A DNA stretch of 64,000 nt, taken from contig NZ_CP113527.1 of NCBI RefSeq assembly GCF_028877475.1, forward strand, positions 3,589,501 through 3,653,500, written 5' to 3'. This DNA comes from Lysinibacillus irui. GTDB lineage: Bacteria; Bacillota; Bacilli; Bacillales_A; Planococcaceae. Position numbers and translations under genes: made by a program. This document shows, piece after piece, positions 37,700-47,904 of the stretch. Under the pieces are notes generated by a model, which saw nothing but the letters and a program-made list of their open reading frames with translations, searched no databases and had not been told where the DNA came from. How positions within the stretch are numbered: the first letter of the stretch is position 1; each line of letters begins with the position of its first letter.

Positions 37700-38617
37700 C
37701 TATTCATTGATGGCTTTTGATGGAACAGGTTTAGATTCTTTTTGCTTAACCGTCGTATTTTTGCCCACAATGACTGAAAGTACGACAATCATTGCTACAA
37801 CGACTGTAAATGATGTGATAGATTCATTTAAAAAAAGAGTTGCAAAAAGGATCATTAAAAATGGCTGTACATATTGAATTTGACTCACTCTTGCAATGCC
37901 TCCCATAGCCATTCCGCCATACCAAGCAACATATGCTAAAAACTGGCTGACAACGGCTAAGTAGAACAGGCTAAGCCATGCTGTGGCAGGGGCCTGTAGC
38001 ATATCTGCTGTAAAGCTTAAAAAAACTGGAATGATAAAAAAAGGACCTGCTATTAGAATGGCCCATGCAATAACTTGCCAACTACCTAGTTCCTTGGATA
38101 ATTGTCCTCCTTCCGCATAGCTAAGACCTAGTATTAGCACTGCCGCTAATAGGGCTAAATCCGCCATATGTAATTGCCCTAAGCCTAGATAGCTAGCATA
38201 GATGATGACTGCTATCGCCCCAATGACACTTGATAGCCAAAATTTTAATGAGGGTCGTTCACCTGCTCGAAAGATGGCAAAACCTGCAGTTGCTAAAGGT
38301 AATAATGCTAATTCTACTGCGCCATGAGATACAGGCAAACTGGTCATTGCCCAAGAAGTAAGCAACGGAAATCCTAACACCGCTCCAAAGGAGACAATCA
38401 TTAAGCTCTTAAATTGCCTTACAGAAGGTAGCCTTTCTTTTCTTACAAGCAACACAATGGCTACAATAATCCCAGCGATTACAGCTCTCCCCAACCCAAC
38501 GATTGTAGTACCAAAATACGGTACCGCTATACTTGTTGCAGGTAATGTCAAACTAAAGCAAATTACTCCAACAACACCTAACAACAAGCCTATTTTTTCT
38601 TTTCTTTTATCCGGCAT
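37700..38617 (-). CDS. EamA/DMT-family transporter (second copy)
   Basis: A 305-residue, ten-segment membrane protein with two EamA repeats. The ATG at 38617 (MPDKRKEKIGLL) follows GGAAGGATG; the longer frame is unlikely. Segments such as FSLTLPATSIAVPYFG and GLGRAVIAGIIVA mark the first repeat. It is divergent from a MocR-type regulator gene (38741), a frequent arrangement in which the regulator controls the exporter. Its sequence differs clearly from the copy at 3905-4828. The substrate is unknown. Confidence 0.85.
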   Translation of the reverse strand: MPDKRKEKIGLLLGVVGVICFSLTLPATSIAVPYFGTTIVGLGRAVIAGIIVAIVLLVRKERLPSVRQFKSLMIVSFGAVLGFPLLTSWAMTSLPVSHGAVELALLPLATAGFAIFRAGERPSLKFWLSSVIGAIAVIIYASYLGLGQLHMADLALLAAVLILGLSYAEGGQLSKELGSWQVIAWAILIAGPFFIIPVFLSFTADMLQAPATAWLSLFYLAVVSQFLAYVAWYGGMAMGGIARVSQIQYVQPFLMILFATLFLNESITSFTVVVAMIVVLSVIVGKNTTVKQKESKPVPSKAINE

Positions 38618-38740
38618 AATTCTCATCCTTCCATTTTTCTCCCTATCTGTCCCTGATATAATCAATAGTAAGAGGTACTACATCAAAAATAAACAGAATT
38701 TTCTAGCAACTGTCCTGGTACAGATAAGGGGGGAAACGAA

Positions 38741-40112
38741 TTGGAGGCTAAATATTTGGGGATTATCGAGGACATAAAAGATAAGATGGCAAACGGCTTA
38801 CTCACTACAGGTAGTAAGCTCCCTTCTGTTCGACAATTAGCTGAGCAATTTTCCTGTAGTAAAAATACAGTAATCAGAGCGTACAATGAGCTGGAAAAGG
38901 AACATTTTATTTTTTCCATTCCAAAAAGCGGTTACTATGTTGTGAATAAATTAGAGCAGCCAACCACATCACAATATGTCGTTGATTTTTTGTCTGCGGG
39001 TCCAGACAAAACGATTATGCCTTATATTGAATTTCAGCATTGTATCAATCAAGCCATCGATATCTATAAGGAAGAATTATTTAGTTATAGTGACCAACAA
39101 GGCCTTTACTCTCTTCGTGTTCAAATAACGAAGTATTTACAAAGCTTGCAGGTCTTTACCGATCCTGATCGCTTATTTATCGTTTCAGGCTCTCAGCAAG
39201 CCTTACATTTATTAGTGTCCATGCCATTTCCGAATGGAAAAAGTAATATATTAATTGAACAGCCTACCTATTTCGGTTTTATAGAATCTGTTCACCTACA
39301 TCAGGCTACTACCTTTGGGATTGATTTGACGATGGAGGGTATTGATTTAGAGCGACTCGAATATATTTTTCGCAATAATGATATCAAGTTTTTCTATATA
39401 GTGCCGAGATTCCAAAATCCTCTCGGTCATAGCTATACAAATGCTGAAAAAAGAAAAATTGTAGAACTAGCAGAAAAATATGATGTTTATATTGTGGAGG
39501 ATGATTTTTTAGGAGATTTGGATCCAGACTCTAAATCGGATCCATTGTTCGCTTATAATCCTTCTGGCAGAATTTATTTATATTAAAAGCTTTTCAAAGG
39601 TGTTTCTCCCTGGCCTCAGAGTTGCTACTGTCGTACTCCCAACTATAATGATGAATCATTTCTTGCGTTATAAATTCAGTGCAGATTTCAATAGCGCTGT
39701 TCTCTCACAGGGTGCCTTAGATATTTATTTAAAAAGTGGTATGTTTAATAGCCATATTAAAACGATAAAAGCACTTTATGTAGGAAAAATGAAGGCTTTA
39801 CAGGAGGCTTGCGAATCATTACTTCCAAGTCATACTAACTTCACGAAACCTGTATCAGGCTTTTATCTGTCAATCGTTCTTCCAGACAATGTGAGCGCTA
39901 AGCAGACAGTGCACCTATTAAAAAATAAAAATATTTTCATGGATGATGCTTCTAGAATGTTTTTACCAGAATTTAAAAGGGATAATCTGATTCGTTTAAG
40001 TATCTCTCAAGTGGATGAGCAATTCATTCATCACGGCATTGAGGAACTAGCTCAATGTATTTCTTCATTAGAACGTAAGAAGCCTTACCCAAATACCATT
40101 CACCTACTATAA
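38741..40112 (+). pseudogene. MocR-type (GntR-aminotransferase) regulator, frameshifted
   Basis: Two adjacent frames together encode one MocR-type protein of about 455 residues. The first (38741-39586, TTG start after AGGGGGG) has the GntR winged helix (SKLPSVRQLAEQFSCSKNTV) and the aminotransferase-like half up to EDDFLGDLDP. It then runs into a stop after GRIYLY. Reading one base over gives IYIKSFSKVFLPGLRVA, with the PLP lysine in SFSK, which continues to 40112. A single extra base in the T/A-rich stretch near 39568-39580 explains the break. The gene is broken as written; a sequencing error remains possible. It is divergent from an EamA exporter, its likely target. Confidence 0.85.
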
Positions 40113-40116
40113 TCAA

Positions 40117-40166
40117 CAAAAGGCATCGAGTGCGAGCAAGCTACACATCAATGCCTTTCGTTTTTC
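40117..40166 (+). terminator. Probable terminator after the MocR gene
   Basis: AAAGGCAT pairs with ATGCCTTT across a 24-nt loop, followed by CGTTTTT. It lies between convergent genes and can serve both. Confidence 0.55.
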
Positions 40167-40169
40167 ATG

Positions 40170-42440
40170 TTATTTTAAGTGACTGTCGAAGAATTTCACC
40201 ATAGCATTATAGAATTCAATTCTATTTTCTTCATTCGCGAAGCCATGTCCTTCATTATCCTTAAGCATATACTCTACGTCGACACCTCTAGCACGTAAAG
40301 CTTCTACAATTTGATCAGATTCTGCTTTATTGACACGTGGATCATTTGCGCCTTGAGCGACAAATAAAGGTGTTTTAATTTTATCCGCATGGAAGATAGG
40401 TGAAACAGCTGTTAATAATTCTTTGTCTTTTTCTGGGTGACCTACTCGTTCATAAAACATGTCACGCATAGTTTCCCAGTATGGCGGGATGGTATTTAAT
40501 AATGTGAAAATGTTAGAAACGCCTACATAGTCAACCGCTGCAGCATATAAATCAGGTGTATACGTAATACCAGCTAGTGTTGCATAACCACCAAAGGATG
40601 CACCATAAATACCAATGCGTTCTGGATCTGCAATACCTTGATCAATAGCCCATTGTACGCCATCTGTAATATCATCTTGAATTTTTAGACCCCATTGCTT
40701 ATTACCAGCTTGAAGGAACTCCTTCCCATAGCCAGTTGACGAACGGAAATTCACTTGTAGTACTGCATAGCCACGGTTTGCTAATAATTGTACTTCTGGG
40801 TTAAAGCCCCACATATCACGAGCCCATGGTCCACCGTGTGGATTCACGATAAGAGGGAGATTTTTTGCCTCTTTATTTTTCGGCAAAGTTAAATAACCGT
40901 TAATTATTAAGCCGTCTCGACTCTTATATGAAATTGGATGCATTTCAGCAAGCTCCTCTGGGTTTAACCAAGGGCTTAGAGTGGCCAATTCTTTTAATTC
41001 GTCCGTAGTGGAATCATAATAATAATATTGCCCATAAACGGTATCACTAGAAACACTAACAATAAATTTTGTCATCTCTTTATTGTAATCATTAATACCT
41101 AATTCACTTTCAGGCACACCAAGTTTGTTTTGGATTTTACGGAATAATTTTTCAAAATCCTCGTCAAAGAATTGATAATTTGTTTTATCCGTAATATATG
41201 CACCATATAACAATTTATCTTGATCTGCATTATATAGTATACCTGAGACGTCTACTTCATCATTTGACATGATAACTTCTTCTTTACCTTTTAAATCATA
41301 TTTTACTACTTCTACCTTATCCCGACCTTTATTCGATGTTGCGTAAATGTATTGATTGTCTTTCGAGAAAGCTACTGGCATTACTTCATCTCCAGCCTCA
41401 ACTTCAATAAATGGTCTAAATTCATCCTTTTCAGAATCTCGATAAAGAATTGTGCCTGCCACACCGTCTGAAGCAACGGCAACACGCACATTACCGTTTC
41501 TATCTGCTAACCAGCTTGTAATATTGCCAGGGTTTTTTGCAACATGAGTCGTTTCCCCTGTTTTTACATTGAGCTTGTACACATCAAAAACAGTGGCATC
41601 CTCTTTATTCATCATGATCAATATTTCATCTTTCACACCCTGTAGACCACTTAAAATTCCAACTGTTACGTTTGGATACGGAGTTAAATCTTTTTCCTCT
41701 GACCCATTAAATGTTGTAGAATAAATATGGAAGTTTTCATCTCCTCCTTTATCCTTTAAATAAAGTAAAGTATCATCTTTCCAGAAAAAACCTGCAATAT
41801 CACGATCTTTTGAGCTTGAGACACGTATCGGCTCACTATCATCATTCATTTTTTTCACGAACACATTAGAACGACTCTCCCATGCAGAGGCAAACGTAAT
41901 GTAATTTCCATCTGGTGAAAGTTCATAACCGAAATTCCCAGGATTTTTCATGAAATCCTCTACAGAAATTTCCTTTACTCCTTCATTATTAGAACCATTC
42001 TTTATCTGATTTGCATTGTTTAAAATTTTTACTGCATCTTGTTTCGAAATAAATTCAGTACTTACCACACCATTAAATAAACCAAGTTTATTCGCCTTTT
42101 CTAAATACTCAGCAAGTGATGCTTCTTTCTCTTCTTTATTTATAGCTCTTACTAAAATACGAGCAACCTCATCACGTTTTATCATCGAACTTAAATCTGT
42201 TAACTCTCCAGCCTTTACCCATTGCCCAATAATCTGTTGGCGCATTGGTTCTGATCCGTGCTGGAATGTTAAAGCTGTTACAGCTAAATTCAAAAATTCC
42301 TGTGCTGAAATGCGTTCCTCCTGTGCTACCACGACACTGTTCGTTTCATCTGCAGCACGTACTTCTTGTAGTGTTGTAGGAATGACCACAGATGTTGTTA
42401 ATATTATCGCTAATGATGCAGATAAAAATCTTTTTTTCAA
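40170..42440 (-). CDS. Secreted S9-family peptidase with SLH-like N-terminal region
   Basis: A 756-residue protein with a TTG start after AAGGAGG. A signal peptide (about 1-29, ending VRAAD) is followed by two degenerate surface-layer-homology-like motifs (IKRDEVARILVRAI near 85-98; FISKQDAVKIL near 130). Residues 160-500 form a beta-propeller, and the C-terminal 250 the alpha/beta hydrolase: nucleophile in GIYGASFGGYATL, Asp near QGANDPRVNKAE and His in DNEGHGFANEENR. S9 enzymes cleave short peptides. Here it is exported and perhaps attached to the wall, so a role in peptide scavenging is likely. Transcribed alone. Confidence 0.88.
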   Translation of the reverse strand: MKKRFLSASLAIILTTSVVIPTTLQEVRAADETNSVVVAQEERISAQEFLNLAVTALTFQHGSEPMRQQIIGQWVKAGELTDLSSMIKRDEVARILVRAINKEEKEASLAEYLEKANKLGLFNGVVSTEFISKQDAVKILNNANQIKNGSNNEGVKEISVEDFMKNPGNFGYELSPDGNYITFASAWESRSNVFVKKMNDDSEPIRVSSSKDRDIAGFFWKDDTLLYLKDKGGDENFHIYSTTFNGSEEKDLTPYPNVTVGILSGLQGVKDEILIMMNKEDATVFDVYKLNVKTGETTHVAKNPGNITSWLADRNGNVRVAVASDGVAGTILYRDSEKDEFRPFIEVEAGDEVMPVAFSKDNQYIYATSNKGRDKVEVVKYDLKGKEEVIMSNDEVDVSGILYNADQDKLLYGAYITDKTNYQFFDEDFEKLFRKIQNKLGVPESELGINDYNKEMTKFIVSVSSDTVYGQYYYYDSTTDELKELATLSPWLNPEELAEMHPISYKSRDGLIINGYLTLPKNKEAKNLPLIVNPHGGPWARDMWGFNPEVQLLANRGYAVLQVNFRSSTGYGKEFLQAGNKQWGLKIQDDITDGVQWAIDQGIADPERIGIYGASFGGYATLAGITYTPDLYAAAVDYVGVSNIFTLLNTIPPYWETMRDMFYERVGHPEKDKELLTAVSPIFHADKIKTPLFVAQGANDPRVNKAESDQIVEALRARGVDVEYMLKDNEGHGFANEENRIEFYNAMVKFFDSHLK

Positions 42441-42551
42441 AATGATTCCTCCTTATATCAGTTTACGTTATACCGATTGTCGATATACCCAAATTATACC
42501 AATAATGTAATTAATGTCAATGAAAAGGTCACTAAATATATCCATAAGGAA

Positions 42552-42576
42552 AGCGAACTAATATGATTAGTTCGCT
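42552..42576 (-). terminator. Hairpin after the lemA-TPM pair
   Basis: AGCGAACTAAT pairs perfectly with ATTAGTTCGCT around a 3-nt loop; the minus strand continues TTCCTTAT, a weak T-run. Probable terminator. Confidence 0.6.
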
Positions 42577-42588
42577 AATACAGACAGA

Positions 42589-43338
42589 TTAGAATTTTCT
42601 GCTTGCTCCTCCTCCTGCAGAAGATCCTCCACCAAAGCCTCCGAAGCCTCCACCACTCGATCGACCTCCACCAAAGCTTCCTGGAAAACCACCAAAGCCC
42701 CCAGCTCTTGGACCACCACCGCCTTTTGAAAAGAACGAATAAATGATGAGGACAACAATTATGATTAAGATGATTAACCAAACAGGCATATCTTCACCCT
42801 CGTTAGCTCCTACAGGTACTTCACCATTCCAATTATACTCTTCCGCAACAGTGCGAAATACTTCAGCATATGTAGCTTGGAAGGCTTGATCAATGTTTCC
42901 CTCACTCGCAAATGGGTAAAATGCATGATCTAAAATACGTCCTAGCTTACCATCTGGTAATGGTCCCTCTAGTCCCTGACCAACAGCTATTACCACATCA
43001 TTATTGCCTTCACCCTGACCAAAAGTGGCTAGTATTAGGACACCATTATTTTTTTCTTTGTCACCTATTCCCCATGAGCGAATCATTTTGGTTGCATACA
43101 TCTTCGGCTCCTGCCCGCTGAGACTATCCACTGTGACAACCATAATCTCAGCACCTGTGCCCTGATCTAACTGCTCTGAATAATGATTTAATTGTTCTTT
43201 GACATTTGTAGATAAAACATTGGCAAAATCATGAATATACGTATTTTTCATTGGTGATGGCATAGCTGCTTTCGTCATATTCGTACAAAAAAGAAGCACC
43301 GAGCAAACGATGATAATCTGTACAATATAACGTTTCAT
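42589..43338 (-). CDS. TPM-domain membrane protein (YgcG family)
   Basis: A 249-residue protein. A signal peptide (about 1-25) is followed by the TPM domain (YIHDFANVLS, AEIMVVTVDSL, NGVLILATFG, GQGLEGPLPDGKLG). A membrane segment lies near 190-205 and the C-terminus is Gly/Ser-rich, ending GGASRKF. TPM proteins are often paired with LemA, as here with a 1-nt overlap. Suggested roles include folding or quality control of membrane components, but the function in Bacillales is not established. Confidence 0.85.
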   Translation of the reverse strand: MKRYIVQIIIVCSVLLFCTNMTKAAMPSPMKNTYIHDFANVLSTNVKEQLNHYSEQLDQGTGAEIMVVTVDSLSGQEPKMYATKMIRSWGIGDKEKNNGVLILATFGQGEGNNDVVIAVGQGLEGPLPDGKLGRILDHAFYPFASEGNIDQAFQATYAEVFRTVAEEYNWNGEVPVGANEGEDMPVWLIILIIIVVLIIYSFFSKGGGGPRAGGFGGFPGSFGGGRSSGGGFGGFGGGSSAGGGASRKF

Positions 43339-43922
43339 TAGTGTGTACCTGAAGATTGACTAAAATCGATTGATGGCGCCTTGTCAGCCCCTGCGGCCGC
43401 TTTAAAGTATTCTTTTTGCTCGAATCCAAACATCCCTGCAACTAAATTACCCGGGAAACGTTTAACATGCTTATTAAATTGCTGTACCTCATTGTTATAA
43501 TCCTCGCGTGCTACAGCTAGACGATTTTCTGTGCCTGCTAATTCATCCATTAACTGACGGAAATTTGCATCAGCCTTTAAATTGGGGTAATTTTCCACTA
43601 CTACAAGTAATCTGCTTAGTGCGCCAGTTAAAGCATCATTTGCCACAGCTTGCTCCTGCGGTGAATTAGCACTCCCCATTTGAGCACGTGCTTCCGTTAT
43701 ACTTGTTATGACTTCTTGTTCATGATTGGCATAACCTTTTACAGATTCTACTAAATTGGGGATTAAATCAAAACGGCGTTGGAGCTGATTCTCAACTTGA
43801 GCCCATTTTGAATCAACATTTTCCTCTGCCGACACCAGGCTATTATATTTAGGAATGAATAATAAAGCGATTACCACAAAAATAATAACAATGACAGCAA
43901 TAGGTCCGAACGATTTTTTCAA
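43338..43922 (-). CDS. lemA: LemA family protein
   Basis: A 194-residue protein with an N-terminal membrane segment (about 6-24) followed by a helical bundle with the LemA signature: VDSKWAQVENQLQRRFDLIP, then NLVESVKGYANHE and an FNKHVKRFPGNLVAGMFGF motif near the end. LemA is membrane-anchored; its exact role is unknown. It is the first gene of a two-gene operon with the TPM-domain protein. Confidence 0.92.
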   Translation of the reverse strand: MKKSFGPIAVIVIIFVVIALLFIPKYNSLVSAEENVDSKWAQVENQLQRRFDLIPNLVESVKGYANHEQEVITSITEARAQMGSANSPQEQAVANDALTGALSRLLVVVENYPNLKADANFRQLMDELAGTENRLAVAREDYNNEVQQFNKHVKRFPGNLVAGMFGFEQKEYFKAAAGADKAPSIDFSQSSGTH

Positions 43923-44057
43923 ATTTTAATGCCTCCTCAACTTCCTTTTCCTTCTGTCATTAGTCTACATTTTTGCTTTTACATTTATACCGTATGAAAT
44001 GGAATGGACTCGACATACTAAATACTGCAACAAAATATCTTTGAGGAGGCGTTTTTT

Positions 44058-44672
44058 TTGTCACAATCGTTTTATAACGAATCATCAAATCAAACAAATT
44101 TCAATCAACAACATAGCCTAAATCATGGTGGCCATGAAATGATGGACATACATGAAACGATCGGCGAAATTATTGCTGGTATGAACCAAGCAATTATTTT
44201 ACGCCCACATGTAAAGGATCCAGAGCTACTAAGCATTTTGGATCGCCAATATAACTTCACTCTAGGTATGTACAATACAATTGTGGAGTCCTTTAAAACT
44301 GGACATGATCCATCTGTGCCAACAGGGCGTTATCAAATGGAGACAGGTAATGACTTTAAATACGGCTTACATGCTGGTCAACCTAAAAAGCCAATGCAAA
44401 ATGCCAATGAAATTAATGATGAAGCCATTTCTGGTTTCTTACTTGGTGCTCAAAAAGGGGCAGCTAAATGTATGACTACTGCGGCGATGGAGACAACAAA
44501 CCCTGTTGTTCGTCGTGTTGTTGCTGATAGTATTCCAAACTGCATCGAAATGGCATACGAATTATCGATCTACCAAAATATGCATGGCTATTATCAGGTG
44601 CCTCAGTACTCTGAACAGGATATGCAAACGATGCTTAATGCATACGACACAACATCTAATCCCCTTCATTAA
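44058..44672 (+). CDS. Spore coat protein, CotF family
   Basis: A 204-residue protein with a TTG start and GAGGAGG upstream. The N-terminus is rich in Asn, Gln, Ser and His. The rest is a ferritin-like helical CotF domain (HETIGEIIAGMNQAI, LSILDRQYNFTLGMYNTIVE, then MTTAAMETTNPVVRRVVAD) ending in a Tyr/Gln-rich YYQVPQYSEQDM region. Proteins of this family are deposited in the spore coat, so the host very probably sporulates. The gene is single, with a strong terminator. Confidence 0.9.
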   Translation: MSQSFYNESSNQTNFNQQHSLNHGGHEMMDIHETIGEIIAGMNQAIILRPHVKDPELLSILDRQYNFTLGMYNTIVESFKTGHDPSVPTGRYQMETGNDFKYGLHAGQPKKPMQNANEINDEAISGFLLGAQKGAAKCMTTAAMETTNPVVRRVVADSIPNCIEMAYELSIYQNMHGYYQVPQYSEQDMQTMLNAYDTTSNPLH

Positions 44673-44675
44673 AAA

Positions 44676-44715
44676 ACAGTCCATGGTGTAATTTCTCACC
44701 ATGGACTGTCTTTTT
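44676..44715 (+). terminator. Terminator of the cotF-like gene
   Basis: ACAGTCCATGGTG pairs perfectly with CACCATGGACTGT around an 8-nt loop, followed by CTTTTTAA. Confidence 0.9.
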
Positions 44716-44717
44716 AA

Positions 44718-45440
44718 TTATAGAACTTTCCCTAAAAATGCCTTCGTACGTTCGTTTTGCGGATTGCCGAACAATTCATCCGGAGAGCCTTCTTCTACGA
44801 TAAAGCCTCCATCCATAAAGACAACTCGATCGCCCACTTCACGAGCAAACCCCATTTCATGGGTAACAACAACCATTGTCATCCCTTCAGCAGCTAGATT
44901 TTTCATTACATCTAGCACCTCTTTTACCATTTCTGGATCGAGTGCGGAAGTAGGCTCGTCAAATAGAATGGCTTTGGGCTTCATTGCTAAGGCACGTGCA
45001 ATGGCTACACGCTGCTGCTGACCACCTGAAAGCTGCTCAGGATAATTATAAGCCTTGCTGTCGAGTCCAACCTTTTTCAATAGCTCATGTCCAAGTGCTT
45101 CAGCATCTGGACGACTCATTTTACGAATTTGCATAGGTGCCATCGTTACATTATCGAGAACTGTCATATGAGGGAATAAGTTAAATTGTTGAAACACCAT
45201 GCCAACTTCAGCTCGAATCTCATTGATATTCGTTTTAGGATCATTTATTTTTACGTTTTCAATATAAATAGCACCATCTGTCACTTCTTCAAGCATATTG
45301 ATGCAGCGTAAAAATGTACTTTTCCCTGAACCAGATGGTCCAATGACGCAGACAACCTGTTTCTCTTGAATTTCATAATCGATTCCTTTTAATACTTCAA
45401 GCTTGCCAAAATATTTGTGTAGGTTCTCAATTTTTATCAT
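44718..45440 (-). CDS. Polar amino acid ABC transporter ATP-binding protein
   Basis: A 240-residue ATPase of the GlnQ type. Walker [11 protein letters not shown]-loop [12 protein letters not shown], signature LSGGQQQR, Walker [15 protein letters not shown] and the H-loop VVTHEMGF are all intact. It powers uptake with the permease and binding protein encoded upstream (4-nt overlap with the permease). It is closest in style to glutamine, arginine or cystine importers. Confidence 0.95.
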   Translation of the reverse strand: MIKIENLHKYFGKLEVLKGIDYEIQEKQVVCVIGPSGSGKSTFLRCINMLEEVTDGAIYIENVKINDPKTNINEIRAEVGMVFQQFNLFPHMTVLDNVTMAPMQIRKMSRPDAEALGHELLKKVGLDSKAYNYPEQLSGGQQQRVAIARALAMKPKAILFDEPTSALDPEMVKEVLDVMKNLAAEGMTMVVVTHEMGFAREVGDRVVFMDGGFIVEEGSPDELFGNPQNERTKAFLGKVL

Positions 45441-46141
45441 CTTGCTTCCCGCCCTTCTGCTTTACGAGGGACATAACTATTGCTAAAACGTTTCTCGATA
45501 AATGCGACAATCTTCGTTACACCATATGTTAAAACTAAGTATAGTAATGCAGCAACGATGTACGGTTCCCAGAAGCGGAAACTTGCACCTGCTACTACTT
45601 TACTAGCATATAAAATATCTGGTGCTGCAATAACTGTTACTAATGATGAATCTTTTAATAATGCAATGAATTCATTCCCTAACGGTGGAATCATGCGTCT
45701 AAATGCTTGCGGTAAAATGACCTTTCGCATCGCCTGGTTATGCGTTAAACCAAGAGAACGAGCTGCCTCCATTTGCCCTTTTGCAATACTTTGAATACCT
45801 GCACGGAAGATTTCCGCATTGTAAGCTGCACAGTTTAAAATTAGTGCTGTAATACCTGAAACCATATAGCCTAAAGAATGACCAAAGATTGTTGGAATCA
45901 CTGCTAAGTGTATTAACAAAATTTGCACAAGCATTGGTGTTCCACGGAATAAATCGATATATAGTTTAGATGGCCAATAAATCCATTTTTTACTCGATAA
46001 TTTTCCTAGGCCCAAAAATAGACCTAATAGAATACCTCCAAAATAACCACTAAGTGTCAAAATAAGTGTTACGCCAATACCTCGTATAAACATATCTCGG
46101 TAGTTCCAGACAATGTCCCAGCGTAGGTCAAAGATGTCCAT
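45437..46141 (-). CDS. Polar amino acid ABC transporter permease
   Basis: A 234-residue permease of the HisMQ/GlnP type, with about five membrane segments and the EAA loop [20 protein letters not shown] near residue 125-145. [16 protein letters not shown] and [18 protein letters not shown] are typical of the family. It forms the membrane channel of the importer with its neighbours. The gap to the binding protein is 88 nt. Confidence 0.94.
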   Translation of the reverse strand: MDIFDLRWDIVWNYRDMFIRGIGVTLILTLSGYFGGILLGLFLGLGKLSSKKWIYWPSKLYIDLFRGTPMLVQILLIHLAVIPTIFGHSLGYMVSGITALILNCAAYNAEIFRAGIQSIAKGQMEAARSLGLTHNQAMRKVILPQAFRRMIPPLGNEFIALLKDSSLVTVIAAPDILYASKVVAGASFRFWEPYIVAALLYLVLTYGVTKIVAFIEKRFSNSYVPRKAEGREAR

Positions 46142-46229
46142 CCGAAAACCCCATTCCCCTTTAAAGTTACGAAAATTAAATGAGCCGCCAGCACAGTAGC
46201 TGTGCTAGTGGCATCACCCTACTCATTTA

Positions 46230-47027
46230 TTACTGAAAATCCGTACCTGTAATTTCTTTTAATTTTCCGTTTTCTTTAATCTTTTTAAGACCTTCATTTA
46301 ATTTATCTAATAGCTCTTTATTCCCCTTTTGAACCATAAAGCCATAGTATTCTTTTTCGAATGCATCATCTTCAATTACTTTTAGTTTTTGATCTGGATG
46401 AGCTTTAATATATTCATAAACTACTGCATTATCTCCAATAGCTGCATCAACGTTTCCATTTAACATCTCTTGAATAGCGATTGGCTGACTTTCAAAAGCC
46501 ATAATATTTGTACTTGCTTCACCTTGTAACTTTTTCGCTGCCATATGACCAGTAGCATTAATTTGAACGGATACCTTTTTATCTTTTAGTTCTTCTAATG
46601 ACTTAATCTTTGAATCTTCTTTCACAACGATTAGTAATTGAGATTCATAGTATGGTTCTGTAAAATCAAATGATTCTTTACGCTCTTCCGTGATTGTGAT
46701 CCCAGAAGCACCGATATCTGTTTCGCCATTTTTAATTGTTTGGAAAACAGGCTCCCAACCAATATTATTCCATTCAACCTCAAAATCCATTTCATCCGCA
46801 ATAGCTTGTAAAATATCGACATCAATCCCTACAATTTTCCCTGAATCGTCAACAGATTCAAATGGTGCAAAAGTAGCCTCTGTACCTACTTTATATACTT
46901 TCTTCCCATCTCCGCCATCTTCTGAAGGTGTACTACCTGAGGATGCATCATCTTTTGTTCCGCAACCTGCAAGTGCTAATGTTAAAGCTGCTATCATCAT
47001 CAATAACATCCATCCTGTTTTTTTCAT
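46230..47027 (-). CDS. Amino acid ABC transporter substrate-binding lipoprotein
   Basis: A 265-residue type-3 binding protein. Signal and lipobox LALAGC are followed by a Ser/Gly/Asp-rich linker. The mature part has KVGTEATFAPFESVDDSGK, GIDVDILQAIADEM, DIGASGITITEERKESFDF and KVSVQINATGHMAAKKL, typical of glutamine/polar amino acid receptors. It binds substrate on the outer face and delivers it to the permease. The gene is first in the operon. Confidence 0.94.
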   Translation of the reverse strand: MKKTGWMLLMMIAALTLALAGCGTKDDASSGSTPSEDGGDGKKVYKVGTEATFAPFESVDDSGKIVGIDVDILQAIADEMDFEVEWNNIGWEPVFQTIKNGETDIGASGITITEERKESFDFTEPYYESQLLIVVKEDSKIKSLEELKDKKVSVQINATGHMAAKKLQGEASTNIMAFESQPIAIQEMLNGNVDAAIGDNAVVYEYIKAHPDQKLKVIEDDAFEKEYYGFMVQKGNKELLDKLNEGLKKIKENGKLKEITGTDFQ

Positions 47028-47523
47028 TGTTTTTCCCCCTGTTTCGATAATATTCCGAAATGCGTATTATTTTTCGCAATTCGGAAATGTTAGACTATTA
47101 GGTCAATTATATTAACATTATAGTAATTAGACAACAACTTTTCACATAAAACTAAATATTTTTTCATATAAATTTATATTAAATGCATATAATTAGATAA
47201 AATATGTATAAATAACAAGAAATCAAACCTAAAACTAATATATATACAATATAAACGATGCCAATTTTCGATAAATTTTGGCAAAAAAAAAGAATCCCCT
47301 CAGAAAGGATTCTTTTTTTGACTATGACTAGTCCACGTACAGTATGTTCACTAAAAAATAATTTGGAGTTGTTGCTTTTTTGAAGGTTTGAAAGGAACAA
47401 ATAGGGGAATAATGCCAACTAGGACAGTATTCCCTTACTTTTTCCTCTCTATCTCCACTAAGCAGGCTGCTAAACTACTTATTAGGAGACGAGCTATAAC
47501 AAGTATATCTATAATCAGTAAAA
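47028..47523. other. Intergenic region between ABC operon and tRNA-Arg
   Basis: About 500 nt without a gene. An imperfect inverted repeat (TTCCGAAATGCG / CGCAATTCGGAA, 47053-47086) lies close upstream of the ABC operon and may be an operator. A bidirectional terminator is at 47290-47320. The part between it and the tRNA shows nothing further. Confidence 0.5.
47290..47320 (-). terminator. Bidirectional terminator downstream of tRNA-Arg
   Basis: AAGAATCC pairs with GGATTCTT around a 9-nt loop, with A-runs before and T-runs after, so it can work on either strand. On the minus strand it ends the tRNA-Arg transcript. Confidence 0.75.
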
Positions 47524-47598
47524 TGGCGCCCTCGGAGGGAATCGAACCCCCAGTGCAAGAACCGGAATCTTACGTGTTATCCATTACACCACGAGGGC
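47524..47598 (-). tRNA. tRNA-Arg (anticodon CCG)
   Basis: A 75-nt cloverleaf. The acceptor GCCCTCG pairs with CGAGGGC, the anticodon loop is TTCCGGT (CCG, reading CGG codons), the T-loop is TTCGATT, and the CCA end is encoded in the genome. It lies between an ABC operon and clpP, as trnQ-Arg does near clpP in B. subtilis. Confidence 0.95.
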
Positions 47599-47904
47599 AA
47601 AAGCACAAAAAAAAAGTACTCACTCTAGGCTTACGAAAAGCATGATGTAGATAATCCTCATTTTTGAAGCATACCTGCAAAATAGTGTCCTGTACTTTAA
47701 ACTTATAACCTTAACTATTATACAAACGTATCTCACAAAATACAACCATAGAATGCAAAAACAATATATTTTTTTTAATTTCACTTTAGCAGGGTTAATA
47801 TTTGACCTTCCCTGACTATAATGTGTATGATAAGGATACAGCTGAAATAACAATGGAAATTTCAGCAAAGGTATTCGAATTTAGTTTTTTAAGGAGGATT
47901 TAAC
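47599..47904. other. tRNA-Arg / clpP intergenic region
   Basis: About 300 nt. It contains the clpP promoter region with a CtsR site (47801-47817) and AT-rich sequence. No further gene or RNA is visible. Confidence 0.5.
47801..47817 (-). promoter_or_regulatory. CtsR operator of clpP
   Basis: On the minus strand AGTCAGG-GAA-GGTCAAA, against the CtsR consensus of two RGTCAAA heptads separated by NAN. One heptad is perfect and one has two mismatches; spacing and central A are correct. It overlaps TTGACC (47802-47807), a likely -35 box with TATGAT 18 nt downstream. Confidence 0.7.
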
